Origin: Polytrichum commune
Lineage: Eukaryota > Streptophyta > Polytrichopsida > Polytrichales > Polytrichaceae
Length of the DNA: 64,000 nucleotides
NCBI GenBank assembly: GCA_950295325.1
Contig: OX485804.1
Span: 10,414,001 to 10,478,000, forward strand
Direction: 5' to 3'
A program made the translations under genes and the position numbers. This document shows, one piece after another, positions 45,744-57,900 of this stretch (its first letter is position 1; each line of letters starts with the position of its first letter). The notes under the pieces are model-generated. The model did not search any database, was not told the DNA's origin, and saw nothing but the letters and a program-made list of their open reading frames with translations.

Positions 45744-47373
45744 TGGTTCAACGTCCGAGAGGTCCGAGGGATGACCTTCCGATGCTCATGGGGACGGAGA
45801 ACGATAGTGTTGAGTACGAGTTGTAACCATAAACCCACAATGGAATGGTCACCGAATCAACAACCCAAATGAATTAGTATCCAGGTACAAAGAAAAAAAT
45901 GGTCAAAGGCAACCTGCACCTGCAACCACCACCAAAACTTATGGTCTGCTGGTCATTAACCCAGCCTCACCACAAGTGAAAACAAGCACCGCCCACTTGG
46001 TGCACAAACAAAGGTCCCGTCGGTCATTAATCCGACCTCACATCCACAGTACCCTGTCACAATCTAGGACTACACAAAATGGGGCAGTGCTAGAACACCC
46101 CAGCACTACAGCCCGCCACAGGAGAAGGTGCCAAAACAAAATACAAGGAACAATGCGAGAACAGCATTGGATCCTCTTCCCCAAACCAACATTCAAGCAA
46201 AAATTAAAAGCAACCGCGACCAACCGGCACCCGCCTGCGGTTGGTGGTCAAAATGAAGAGGCCTTGTTGCTTAAGAAAAGAAAATGCACATCTCTCATTT
46301 TCCTACCACTACCTAAGAATTTCTCCTTACAACAATGCCAGGAATATGTGTTGATAAACACAATTCGACCCTAATAATAATTTATTTTAGGCCGAACGAA
46401 AATTCCACATGCCACCCAATTCCCAATGACACTCCCCTCGGAAATTTCGTACAACACAACCCCTAAAAAGAATCCCAAGTACTTTTAATATTTCATAAGA
46501 ACTTAGGTTTTCTTCCTTGTGTCCTTGATTAATGAGCCCGAGAAATTAACCTCTTAGAAAGAAGAGAAAAATTAGAAGTTGAAAGGAAACATAAACTAAT
46601 TAGTTAATTTAATTAATTTAATTAAAATAAAAATCCGGTTTTTATTTATTAAATTAAATTAAATTAAATTAAGTCCGTTTTTAATTCTTTAACTCATTTA
46701 TTAATTCAAAAACAAACACAAAAACAAACACAAAAACATAAACAAAATAAAAATAAAAATGATTGTCAACACGAACCGGTTGAACTTGCAAACACCCAGG
46801 TCTCAATTGATTATGCCCAACATAGTCTCCCCTCAACTGGAACGCAGGCAGACAAACAGCCTGACCAGCAGCCGTCGCTGCTGGCCGCCTGCTGGCAGGC
46901 AGGGTAGGCCGAGCAGACCAGGCAGCGAGCTGGGCAGGCTTAGCCGCCGCTTCGGCCGCAGATAGCCGCTGTTTCGGTACAGACCAGGGCGAGCCAGGAG
47001 TTGGGGCTCCTAGAGCCGGCTCTTGGCCACTCCTTTTTTTTTTTGAATTTGAGTTTGATTTTTTTTTTGGTTTGATTCAAGGTTTCTTCTACTTAGAATC
47101 AAAACTCCGCTTACAAAGCTCAATGTCACGGATTCAAGCTTGAATGTGAGCAAAACAACATGAAATTCCGTGAAAAATGCAATACCTTATCACCACAATT
47201 CACCTTGAAGTGACATTCACAAGCAAGCATTCTTCATGTTGCTTCGCAAATTCGCGGTGTCATCCCTCCGGAGCTTCACAACTTCGTCATTCCTTGTCTT
47301 TACGCCCTCCCTTGCGCGTTACATCTCAAGAATGAAGTAGAAAACATCAAAGATGAGGCAATTCTTGCCAAGT
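45744..47373 (-). other. Gypsy 5' leader region
   Basis: Between gag and the right-hand X block. Holds an AT-rich stretch of TTAAA and TTAAT repeats (about 46595-46700), a (CAAAAACAAA) tract and a GC-rich patch with repeated CAGGCAG and CTGCTGG words (46845-46990). No clear primer-binding site is seen next to X. Confidence 0.45.
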
Positions 47374-47707
47374 GAGAAGGAAGAGAGTAGAACACTCACA
47401 ATAGCTCTAAATCTCTCTTCAAATGCACACAACTAGTCAAGCTATCTCTCACTCCACCAAGGGATAATCCAAGAGTGTAAGTAGGGGAAGAAGAACTCAA
47501 GATTTATTGCAAAATCATGCAATCTACACCTCACACAAGCTCTCTCCACACACTAACTCACAAGACTTGACTTGGCAAGAATGCCAAGCCAAGGAGGAGG
47601 CTCCTCACTTAGAAGCCTTCTTCTCCACATCTAGATTCATCCATCCAAATCTAGATGGATGAAACCCAACGGATAAGGTGCGGCCGTCGACGCCGCATAC
47701 CGTGACA
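47374..47707 (-). repeat. Gypsy terminal block X, right (5') copy
   Basis: Same length as 37985-38318, about 98% identical. The minus strand starts TGTCACGG at 47707. Block S, expected beside it if LTRs were complete, is missing. Confidence 0.9.
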
Positions 47708-49570
47708 GATTGCATAATGTCACAGATCACACTAATTATGTTTTTATCACACATTAATGTGAGCACCACAAAACTCAATATCACATACACTGTCGTTGCC
47801 ACGAAGTGTGATACACTCTAGACTCTGTAGTATTAAACTTGTGGCAACCAAAGTGCATGTGATATTACGGAAATTTTGTAGTGGTAATATGGATGTGTGA
47901 TACTATAGATTTAGTGTATCATGTGACACTATGGAATAACACAAAGTGCAACATTTCAATGTTGTGGTGTGGTCCACTCCACTCCACTTGGCCTTCCTGG
48001 GCAATGTGGCATATGCATGCACCAACATTCAACAAGTGGCAGAAGAAGAAGAAGAAGAAGAACATCTGTTCCCTAGGGTTTCGGGGTATTAGAGAGCGAG
48101 TGACATTATGCAGGTTGATATTACGGAGTTTAGGGTGTACTAGGAGTTTTATAGTGTATATGTGGTGGCCGGCTGGCCTACGACCTACATTATTACTATT
48201 ATTATGCTCTGGAAAACTCACAAATGGATATTATTTATTCTAATCATAGGCTGGAAGGAAATTGAATTCTATCTATGGAAGCATGGCGTGTAGAAGTCAC
48301 ACATATAAGTGAGGTACAGTACACCTAAATGCCACAGTGTCCAAGGCAAGCAAAATATGTGAAGGACTCCTTGAAGTCGCCATGCAAGTCAGGTTGTGGT
48401 GTAAGTTTTTTTAAATCATATTGTCTCATAAACTATCTCATGTCTGTACTAGGTAGCAAGCAACTTAGGAAAAGAAAGGTGGGGAGGGGGGGGGGGGAGG
48501 TTCTTACCATATATATGGGTCTAGTGTTGCATCTAGTGTGTACATACCTTACCTTACCCCCCCCAACTCCAATGGCTTGGGGTCCAAGTAAACTCGTTCT
48601 TCATAAATGAAAGGGCTCTAGTAAAAACAAGTCTTTTACAAGATTGAGAATTGAATAAATTCAATTGGAGTCCATTCAACTGATTTGAGATTTGAGATTC
48701 GTGATTTCTGATGGCATTTCTAGAGTCAATTGGTCTAAAATCCCAAATAATTGGATTGTAGAATATTTTAATACGTGTATACCTCGATGATGGATGAGTT
48801 TATGTAGACATTGTGAATCCTTAGCCAATTCCTGGTACCAAACTACATGTGACTCTAGGTAACTAGCATAATTTCCATGGAGTATGTTCATCATCCATTT
48901 TTGTCAACCCACTTTGTGACACCATACTTGTGAATGTATAAAAGAAGATTATGGACATGAAATAACACGATCCCTCTTGACAATATAACATGGCCGACAT
49001 TAACCCCCCCCCCCTAGTAGTTTTTTGGGGAGGTGAATACGGGCAAGGGCAACCCCCCAAATAGAAATCGAGATTTTTTGGACCCGACCAAAAACTTTTG
49101 CTTGCCCCGCCCAACTTTGAAAACACCATTGCCCTTGCATTCTTGAAGGCCACTTATTCACAAATCCCCATATTGAGTGCACTTCACCTTCAAGGTTCAA
49201 AACCCAATACATATCTTCACTTCCATTAAGTCTATAAGCAATTGACTAGGATTTTATTTTTGAAGTAAGGTCATCAATAAAGCATGTAATTAACTTGAAA
49301 GTAAAAAATCTTACAAAACCCTCATTAGCATTGAGGTTGTAATTTTTGTGACTTACCATTGAAAGGATGTTTGTCATTCTAAAATGGAACTAAAATTAAT
49401 GTTTTATTTTTAGTATGTTTATTTTATGATATTTTAGTTAATAACTTCTATTTTCACAAAGTATTCATACACATTTAAACTAATTAAATGTGATTGAATG
49501 TAATTAAGTCTAAATATCCATCCAATGTCTTGAATTGGCTGCTTGCTTTGGTACTCATGAATGAAAGTGC
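47708..49570. other. Gene-free stretch
   Basis: 47708-48240 has many short inverted words (TGTGATAC, GTATCACA) and a (GAA)n tract near 48040. G-runs at 48485-48499 and C-runs at 48558 and 49005. No gene recognised. Confidence 0.4.
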
Positions 49571-49948
49571 TACACTAAATATGATATTTAGCGTCACCAA
49601 TTCTAATTGTCTTGCTCAATACTATTTGTAAACCATAATATAGTGTCACCAAACACTGAATGTTAACCCAACATTATATCGTCATTCCTTGTAAAAAATA
49701 TGGGGGATTATAGATTTACAATGTTGCAATTACTGCCACATACCAAGTTATTTTTCATCCAAATTCAATCATCTATGACAACATTTCATCACAAGTTGCT
49801 CACAAGAGAAAGTAGGGCTTTGGCCAATGGATGAACTCATCCATTCTCCATGACAATATTTGTTCAACTTCTTCATAAGAAGTGTCATCCAAAAAGTTAC
49901 CATAAAGACATTAAATACCATATGATACTAAATAACATATTTAGTGTA
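49571..49948. mobile_element. MITE with TACACTAAATATG termini
   Basis: Left end TACACTAAATATGATATTTA, right end reverse complement TACACTAAATATGTTATTTA. 378 bp, no ORF. The inner right arm (ATCATATGGTATTTAATGTC) matches the half-element at 18411 almost perfectly. Confidence 0.65.
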
Positions 49949-51059
49949 GTTCGTGTTTTCTATGGATCACGGTTTTTGCTTGCTCCTCACCACCTTCATC
50001 ATAGCATTGTTGCCACTTCTAAATAATCCATCCTCATCTTCATCGTCATTTCATCCCGGTCTCTTACATGGCTGTCGCAAACTTCAACTGTGTGTACAAC
50101 TCTAGCCACTCTTCTCAATACAAGGAACCCCTTGTCCATCACATTTGTTTGAAGAGCCCAATGCAAATTGCATTACCCTACCTTCTATCTTATCAATCAT
50201 GTTGGAAAATTTGAATGTTGCAATGTTGGCTAGTTGTTTTGCAATGGGAATTCCTCACTTTGTTGTTCATGGTGGCAAATACCTAGATTATGTGGAGTTG
50301 TTGTGTTTTGTGCACATGCAACTTGGTGGTCTTTGGTTGCATGGTTTTTATTTCTCTTTCTCTCTTATGTCTTCATTTGCATTCATCACTAGCAACATGT
50401 GCATGTTTTCTTAGGCTTGGGGAGGTATTGGGGTTAATTTTGAATTTTGGGCTTAAAGTTCAAGACTTTACGTTGGGTGATGGCTGATGACATGTGATAA
50501 AGAAGGCGATGCGGGTTCCTATGTGTCTTCCAAGAGGAAGAAGGTGTCCTCGGAGGGCCAGAGGGTCACCGTAGCAAGCGTTAAGGTTGAGTGTGGCTAG
50601 GTGAAGGTGTAGCATTAGATGAACACACTGCTATACTATGGTTCCTCCCACAATTCTACCAATGTGTGACTCTTGGAATTTGTTTGTAATGCCATGCCAC
50701 TAGCTAGTTTGGTGTTGGGAGTTGGTGGTGAGGGTGGAGAGAAGGTGTCAGACTCCATGTTCCAAGTGCTCGTGAATGGAGTGGCCCAACTTCCGAGTCC
50801 AACGTCCAACAACAATGCACCCAATGTTGATGTCTCCAATATCATTGTGCTCAACATCACTTTGGAGGGTGATGACAATGCGAGACGTGTTGCTGACTTG
50901 CCCTAGGTGAGTGGGGACGATACGTATGTTGAGGAGTCTGATGAGGATAGCCAACTTGCAACCAAAAACCACGTAAGAATTATGACTTGATCTGAAAATT
51001 CCAATTAGAGTGAACTTGTAAACCTTTTTGTGGTGAGAAGATCCTTAAGGATAATGGAG

Positions 51060-52110
51060 AACTCCACATGTGTTGAGGTGCAATGTGTGCTCAACTATGG
51101 ACAACATGGAGAGAGTGACGCAACCTAAGTGGGACATTGTAAAGAAGCATGAGGGTAGGAGGAAGGCTCTTGTCAACATGCCTAAATATAAGGTGAAGAA
51201 AGTGAAGTGGTATATGGCAAAGAACTCAAAGCATATGAAGAATTTGACCCTATTCAATGCACGGTCCCTTGACATTGTCTTGTAGCAGATGAACAAATCC
51301 AATAGATTAAAGTGATACAAGAGAAGGTGCGGTTTGTCACCTTGCTCCAAGTGTTGCCAAATGGGCAACCCATGGTCAAATATGAAAGTCGAGCAACCTT
51401 GCACTTGTTCCTCAATGTCCCCAACTTTCCAAGGATGAATTGGTCGGATAGTTATGGTTGGTCAATAGCAAGGTTTATGTATGACCATGTTAAGATTGCC
51501 ATTTCCAAGGTACATGTTGGTGCTAACTTTGTTAGCATTACATGTGATGAGGTTTGTGAAATGGACAATGGGTCATGGATTTCAATCCATGCTTACATTT
51601 TCCAACATTGGTGTCACGTTCTTTACCTCATCTCCCTTTAGAGGGTCATGGATGAATCCGGGTTGAACAATTTGACCTTGGTGATTGTGGACGCCCTCTA
51701 GAATTCGCCAACATGAATAGACCCAACTCGGCCATAGCCTTTCTTTGCTTCGGAGCATACGGTGTTAGTTCATTCAAGGGACAAACAATAAGGGTTAAAA
51801 CCCAAATACAACTTTAAGTGCGTCCCTTTCGCCATTGATGTGCACTGTTGCAACCTGGTTTTTAAAACCCTATCAAAACTTGGCATCATGAGCCAAAACA
51901 AGGGTTTGTTAAAGTTTGCCCATGCATACTTCAAGTTTTCCCCCAATAGACACCTTGAGTTTGTTAGGCTTGCTGAATTGATGGAAACAAAGAGGCTGAA
52001 ACTCTTGAAAAATGCGAAAACCTAGTGGGTCCCATTCATTGAGCCATTGAGACAAGTTTTGCAAGAATATTTGGTTCTCTTGGCAAAGAATGAAGGTTGG
52101 CAATGAGTCT
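51060..52110 (+). pseudogene. hAT-like transposase (DUF4371-type) pseudogene
   Basis: Broken plus-strand frames align in order to the plant hAT-like zinc-finger transposase family. Blocks: QPKWDIVKKHEGRRKA and KNLTLFNARSLD (51109-51270); MNWSDSYGWSIARFMYDHVK, FVSITCDEVCEMDNGSWISI (51433-51600), with the DEV part of the RNase H-like core; KTLSKLGIMSQNKG, YFKFSPNRHLEFVRLAELME, LKLLKNAKT (51860-52022). At least three stops and a gap around 51650-51835 remove function. The N-terminal part may start as far up as 50490. Families like this are abundant in non-seed plants, as I recall. Confidence 0.7.
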
Positions 52111-54234
52111 AAAGCAATATTAGCTCAAATTTGATTCTATCCCCACCTTGTCCATATTTTTATTTCTTTTGTTTTGCTTTGCAATTTATATATATTTGAA
52201 TTTTGCACATCATTTTTATGTTGTTCATTTGTGCCTCAAAAGTTTTGTAGTTGTTCACATCTACTGCTAGTGTTTCTGCATGTTGTGTTTGACATCTTGG
52301 TTGATCCTACATGCTTGCTTGGCATGGTCGCTTGTTGCTTTTGCTAAAGGAAGTGACTCCCTCATCACATTTGCTGAAAAACGGGATGTTTTCATTTGCA
52401 ACTTCTTTTGGTAGTAAAGGTTTGCAGGAGTAGTTTTGCTATGTTTACAACTAATGTGTTGGTGCTTTTAGTAGTGTTGAGTGATTTGTCTTGAAAGACC
52501 TCATGGAAGGAACCCATGAGCAAATCCATACTTAATGGGTGTGAAGTGACTTGGAGAATGTTGGAATGTTTGATCTTAAATGAGACAAAGCACCTAATAG
52601 TTGTTGTGAATGGCAATGATGTATTCGCGAAACACACGAATGTTGAAACATGTGTAGAGGAGTTTATCGCTCAAGATATATATATATATATATATGCAAC
52701 CATGGTTGAAGATGTGAAGAGGCAATGCGTAGGTACGTTGACCCAACTATGTTTTTTTGTTTTTGTTTTCATTTATTTAATTTTCCTTTAATATGATTGT
52801 CCTTTGGTAATGATAGTCATCATCATCATCATCATCATTGTTGTAGCCACCCAATTGATCAAACATCCCTAATATCGATTTCCAGAGCATTTTGTACTAA
52901 ATGCCTTGGCATTGTCTACCCACAGTACTGATCGTCACTGTGCACACTCTACCTTTGGTGTAAATTTTTCTTGTTATTTGCTTATAGTTTGTACTCATTA
53001 AAGCATCAAAACTAGTTTTTTTTTGTGGTTTTGTATGTCTTCAAGGCTTTGAAATACCCACTTGGGAAGTTACATTGCCACATTGCTAAGTCAATCAGGT
53101 GCATGTTAGCCAATGTAGCAACTCAATACCGGATGAGGAGTCACCACATCAACACTTGAAATATTTTGACATTAGCCATATTACGACACTCGAATTCCAC
53201 TCATGTCATTTGACTAAAGCAAACGTGACATTGTTGCCACTATTCCTTTATTTCCAACAAAACACCAATTTGCTTGCATTTTCAACACTTTTTTTTTGTG
53301 TTCTTGTAACCATTTGCTGGCTTGGTAGCTTAAATTGTCCCCAACCAATTTCGTCCGAAATAATAAATTCTTTGTCACCACTTCAAAATGAAGATATATG
53401 TGCAATGTAACCAGATGATCAATATGCAATGGAGTTTTCTTTGCTTTAGACAAATAACCAATCATTTTAGACGGACTTATAGAACATTCATTCAAAGGAG
53501 ATAAAAGAAAATGGAAAGATGTCCATATGTAACTTCCAGAGGGGCTTGGAAACACTAGGGTTGGGACCGAATTATGTCCAAGAATCTCTCGGGACAGGGG
53601 TAGAAGTATCGTACGAATTCGGCAATCATACACGCGTTGTAGCATCAGAGGTGCCAGGTCCAATGACAACTTCCACATTAGTGAAATGGATGAAAAACCC
53701 AGCACCTAGATGAAAGCACCTGCATCTCCAGCCCAAAATAAGCAATGGAAAGGAGGCACCCCGATGAAAAGAGTGGATGAAAATGCGGAGGCAACCTTGT
53801 AACCTGCTCCTGTGCAAAAATTTATGATTATTTGGCAATCATGTAGTGGTCCTAGGACTAGCTTCAGGTGGTCCAACGATGGCTTACACACACAAAAGGA
53901 TGAAAGTTGTGGATGAAAGACGCCCCGACTGGATGAAGTCACCGCCGAAGCCCGGGAAGGAGCCTAGGAAAGTGAAACGGAAAGCAAAGCCATGGCTCAA
54001 AGGTGTACACCACGTGGCGTGAAGACCGCGTGGAAAGAGCCCTGGACCAATCAGAGTGTTTGGACACGTGGAATTTCTCTCTCCTCTCTCTCTTGTCTCC
54101 CTGTTTCCAGCTTCAAGGGTGGACTTTCTCTCGGCTTACTTGCCACCTGAATTTAGCCAGCCTTATTGCTCAAAATCTTTGAAATCTCTAAAATCTCAAT
54201 CATGGCTGCACTTGGCAGTGTGGTAATCAGTGCG
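52111..54234. other. Gene-free stretch
   Basis: A (TA)n tract of about 20 bp at 52676-52695 and an (ATC)n tract near 52819. From about 54000 it becomes the distal promoter side of the second P450, with CACGTGG (54010 and 54067) resembling G-box cores, and a CT-rich patch at 54080-54105. Confidence 0.4.
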
Positions 54235-54780
54235 GTCTGGGGCTTCAGGAAATGATAGGGTTTGTGGGGTTATGTCTGAAATCACCGAAAAATTTCAGGA
54301 AGAGTGTTTAGCTCGAACTTAAGTGTGCAGATGATGCAGACTTTGGTGTAGAATGTGGTGCGATTTTGAGCTTCAGGAAATTTTGGAGGGGTTTTGGGGT
54401 TATGTCGGCAATCACCGAAATTTCGAGGAGTAGCGGTTGGCTTGTTGCTGAATTTGGAGGGGTATTAAGCTTCAGGAAATTGTGGCTTTCTGTGGTTTAT
54501 GTCTGAAATCACCAAAAATTGCAGGAGAAGGGGCTAGCTCTTTGCCAGAGGTCATGCGCAGATGACGCGGACTTTGGTGTGAAACTTGGTGCAGTTCTGA
54601 GCTTCAGGAAGTGGTTGTGGAATTTGGGTGGGGTTTTGAGCTTCAGGAAATTGGGGCTTGTGTGGTTTATGTCTGGAAGCACAAGAATTTTCCAGGAGGA
54701 GTGACTAGCTCTCTTAGAGGATGATACGGACTTTGTTGTGTAATTTGGTGGAATTTTGAGCTTCAGGTTGGTGGAAGGAA
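54235..54780 (+). repeat. Tandem repeats upstream of the second P450
   Basis: GAGCTTCAGGAAATT or close variants occur near 54243, 54370, 54470, 54598, 54637 and 54758, with companion blocks GGTTTATGTCTG, ATCACCGAAA, AGCTCT and GACTTTG(G/T)TGT. About five diverged copies of 100-180 bp in the 5' flank. Confidence 0.7.
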
Positions 54781-54945
54781 GGAAGACGGTGGGATGATGA
54801 TAGGTGGAGAGAGCTGGCAGGGTTAGTAGATGATGACACAGGAGGGTGAGAAGAACAGGTGGGAAAATTCTTCTGGAAGAATGACGATTCTCGAATTTCA
54901 GTGATGGAAAAGAGAATTTGAGGTTTGGTTTGGATTCGCCGCGAA

Positions 54946-57900
54946 ATGATGATAGTGGTATGGATCCTATGGTTGCTGGGGTTGGGAATATGTATAAGCT
55001 TCCTGGGCGTGGTGGCCAGAGATTGGATATGGCGACCTTACATGTTAGTGCAAGAGTGCAGGAGGCAAGGCATCCAGGGTTTTCCTTTTGTACCCATTGT
55101 GGGACAGATGCCAGCAATTGACGAGGTATCAAATCGAATTTTCTGTCATGGCCAAATTTGAGGCAGGAGGATATGAATTGATGAATTTGGTATTTGTTTT
55201 TTGTTTTTGTTTTGCTGTCGACAAAGCTTCTACGCATAGTTCCACATAGATTACATTAAGGGTGCTCGTTATTTGAATGTGGTTGGCCCTTTTTTGATTT
55301 TGAAATTTTTCTTAAATAAATTGAACATGGATGAATGGACATAGTTTTTGCGTGTTCTGTTGCCCCTGCTAGTACCATCTATCTATGCCATGTTTTGAAG
55401 TGTCTTCTTTGCGCAGCCTCTCTTCCTCAATATCTTCAACATTAGTAACACTTCCACATTTCAACACTGAATATGCCACAGATCCCTTCAACTTCCTGGA
55501 ACCTGACCGCTCACACGATAGCATTCCCCTGCAGGTGCTTAAGGGAAGGACCAGGACGGGTACTCGGGTCGACGAAGACATCATAACGGCGACGCAAAAT
55601 TGCTACCGGAAGCATGGGAATACATTTTACTTCACAATTGGCAAGACAGTGAGGTTGAGCATTGCCGACCCACAGTTGATCAAAGCCATATTGATTGTCA
55701 ATTCAAACTCGTATGCGAAACCTCACCACGTGCGAGTTCTTGGGATTTTTGGAACTGGGATATTTGCATCCAGTGGGGAGACTTGGGCGCCACAAAGACA
55801 GCTTCTAAATGGCGCCTTCCACACCAAAGAAATCAAGGTATGTAGAATTTACACGCCAATTCCTCCTGTTTTTGTGTCAACTGTTTACTACAGATTAAGA
55901 CTTCACTCTGCACAATATTTTCTTACATGGATGATGATGCTTGCATCAAAGTGCCTTTAATTCTTGGTACCGTGGAACACTCTTATGAAGTTCAATATTG
56001 ATGTGCAGCAAATTCGTCAGTTTAAAACTCTGTATGCGTGGATAGGAAATGAATTCAAGTCATCTCAAATCTGTTTATTGCTCTTCTTCTCAAGTTTCAG
56101 TGATGGTTATGAATGTGTAGTTTTTATGTATATTCACAACAAATTTGCTCCAGCAGCTCTCCAGAATGCACGTATGGCTCTAAATTGCCTATAAGAATGT
56201 CCGATGGACACTTAGGGTCATCTCTGAGGAAATCCTATTTTTTTATGTAGGCATAGCAACTGAATTCAAGTCATTATAAGTATCTTTAATCTTCTTCTTT
56301 TGTGACGATTTGAGGCAAATGGTGATGGTAGTCTCAAGTTTCAATAATGGTTAATGTATGTATATCCTGTATGTGTGTACAAATAAATTTAGCTCCAGCT
56401 GCTCTTCAGAATGTATGGATGGCTCTAAATTGCCTCTAAGATTGTCCGACTGACATGCGGATCATCTTCGAGGATACACATTTTGACATCTGTGCATATC
56501 AACTGAATTTAAGCCATCACAAATTTCTTCTTCTTATTGAAGAAAAATTGTTTTGGTAGGCTCAAGTTCCGGTAGTGATTATGTATGTGTATCCTCTATA
56601 TACAACAACAATTTAGATCCAGGAGCTCTCCAATCCATGTATGGCTCTAAACTGCCTATAAGATCGTCTGACTGACCACTTAGGGACTTCTTCTCCTTCT
56701 TCTTCTTCTTCGGAAATGGTTATATATGTGTATACTGCATATACACAAGAATTTAGATCCAGCAGCTCTCCAGGACGCATCTATGGCTTTAAATTGCTTA
56801 TAAGAGTGTCCGATTGTCTCTTGGGGTCTTCTCTAAGGATATCCACTTTGATATGTGTGCATAGCAACTGAATTCAAGCCATCACAACGTCTTTTTTTTT
56901 TTCTTCTGTTACGAAACGAGGCAAATGGTGGTGGTAGGCTCAAGTTGTGGAAATGGTTATTTATGTGTATCCTGTATGGACATACACAACACTCTAGATC
57001 CATCAGCTCTCCAGAGTGCAACCATGGCTTTAGAATGCTTGTAAGATTGTCCAACTAATCACTTGGGGTCACCATTTAGGATTACCCATTTCTGTCACTG
57101 AACTTACAATGGCCCATTTTGTTGATGATGCAAACAGAGCAAAATACCCACCATGATCGAGTGTGCACATTCTGCCACGGAAAGGTGGATAGCGAAACTG
57201 AGCAGAGGGCAAGGCGAATTCGACATGTACCAGGAGTTTGCCAAACTGACGTTGGATGTGATTGGGAGAACTGCATTTGGAGCAGAAATTGGCGGGAATG
57301 CCAGGTTGGCGTCCACCGTGATTGGACGCTTCAACCGATACCTTCTCAATTGTAGAGAGCTTGTGTTTGGGCCGGCGGCTATTTATCCAAGACCTCTGTA
57401 AGTAATTTCTGTCTGTCTCTCTAGATGAGGTTGAGAGCTTGAAGGATGGAGCCTTTTAGTCAGTCAAGTCCACTACTCAAATGAAATTGAGCTTTTATCT
57501 TGAGAGCTTGATCTGTTTACTTTGATCTGTTTGATTGTTTAGATGGCGTCTTGATGGATCTCATGTGGAGTGACTAAGACAAGTTCTTGGGTCATTTTTG
57601 ACAAGCTCTCTGTCAAAATCCTCAGCTACCTACCTCATGAAGGTCGCTTAAGAATGTCGAGAGTTTTTGAGTTCTCATTATGTGGGCTGTAAGCCAAAGC
57701 ACTCTCAGGAATTCTGTGCTATGCAAATCCACTTCACAATGAGAATTCACAATTAGAATTGAGCTTTCAACTTGAGAGGTTGATCTTATTACTGGGCTTT
57801 CAATGTTTAGATGTTGTCTTGATGGATCCATGTGGAACAAATATGAGTAGTTCTTTTCCATTTATGACAAGCTCAGAGTCAAAACCATGGAGGTTGCTTA

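Larger units (their letters stand above)
37878..47707 (-). mobile_element. Ty3/Gypsy retrotransposon with captured DNA methyltransferase and PHD finger
   Basis: Minus-strand order: gag with CCHC knuckle, retropepsin, C5-cytosine methyltransferase, reverse transcriptase, RNase H, integrase, PHD finger. Integrase after RNase H is the Gypsy order. Ends are TGTCGTG... at 37878 and ...CCGTGACA at 47707, flanked by GATT on both sides (37874-37877 and 47708-47711), a 4-bp candidate target duplication. The terminal repeats are complex (blocks S and X, listed separately). The X copies differ at only about 2%, so the insertion is fairly young, yet the coding region carries about nine stops and at least four frameshifts. 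This copy is not autonomous. Confidence 0.92.

Noticed and set aside
43671-45872. Plus-strand ORFs opposite the Gypsy gag and pol
   Set aside because: Shadows of the minus-strand retroelement genes, without own motifs.
37878-47707. The methyltransferase as a host gene into which a Gypsy inserted
   Set aside because: The domain lies in the same frame and strand as the RT, exactly between protease and RT, with no LTR in between.
47881-48243. 120-codon ORF with a poly-Lys tract
   Set aside because: The lysines come from a (GAA)n/(AAG)n tract; the flanks are repeat-like and unrecognised.
50145-50906. Short plus-strand ORFs upstream of the hAT-like remnant
   Set aside because: No recognisable motif. 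They may be the eroded N-terminal part of the same pseudogene but cannot be supported separately.
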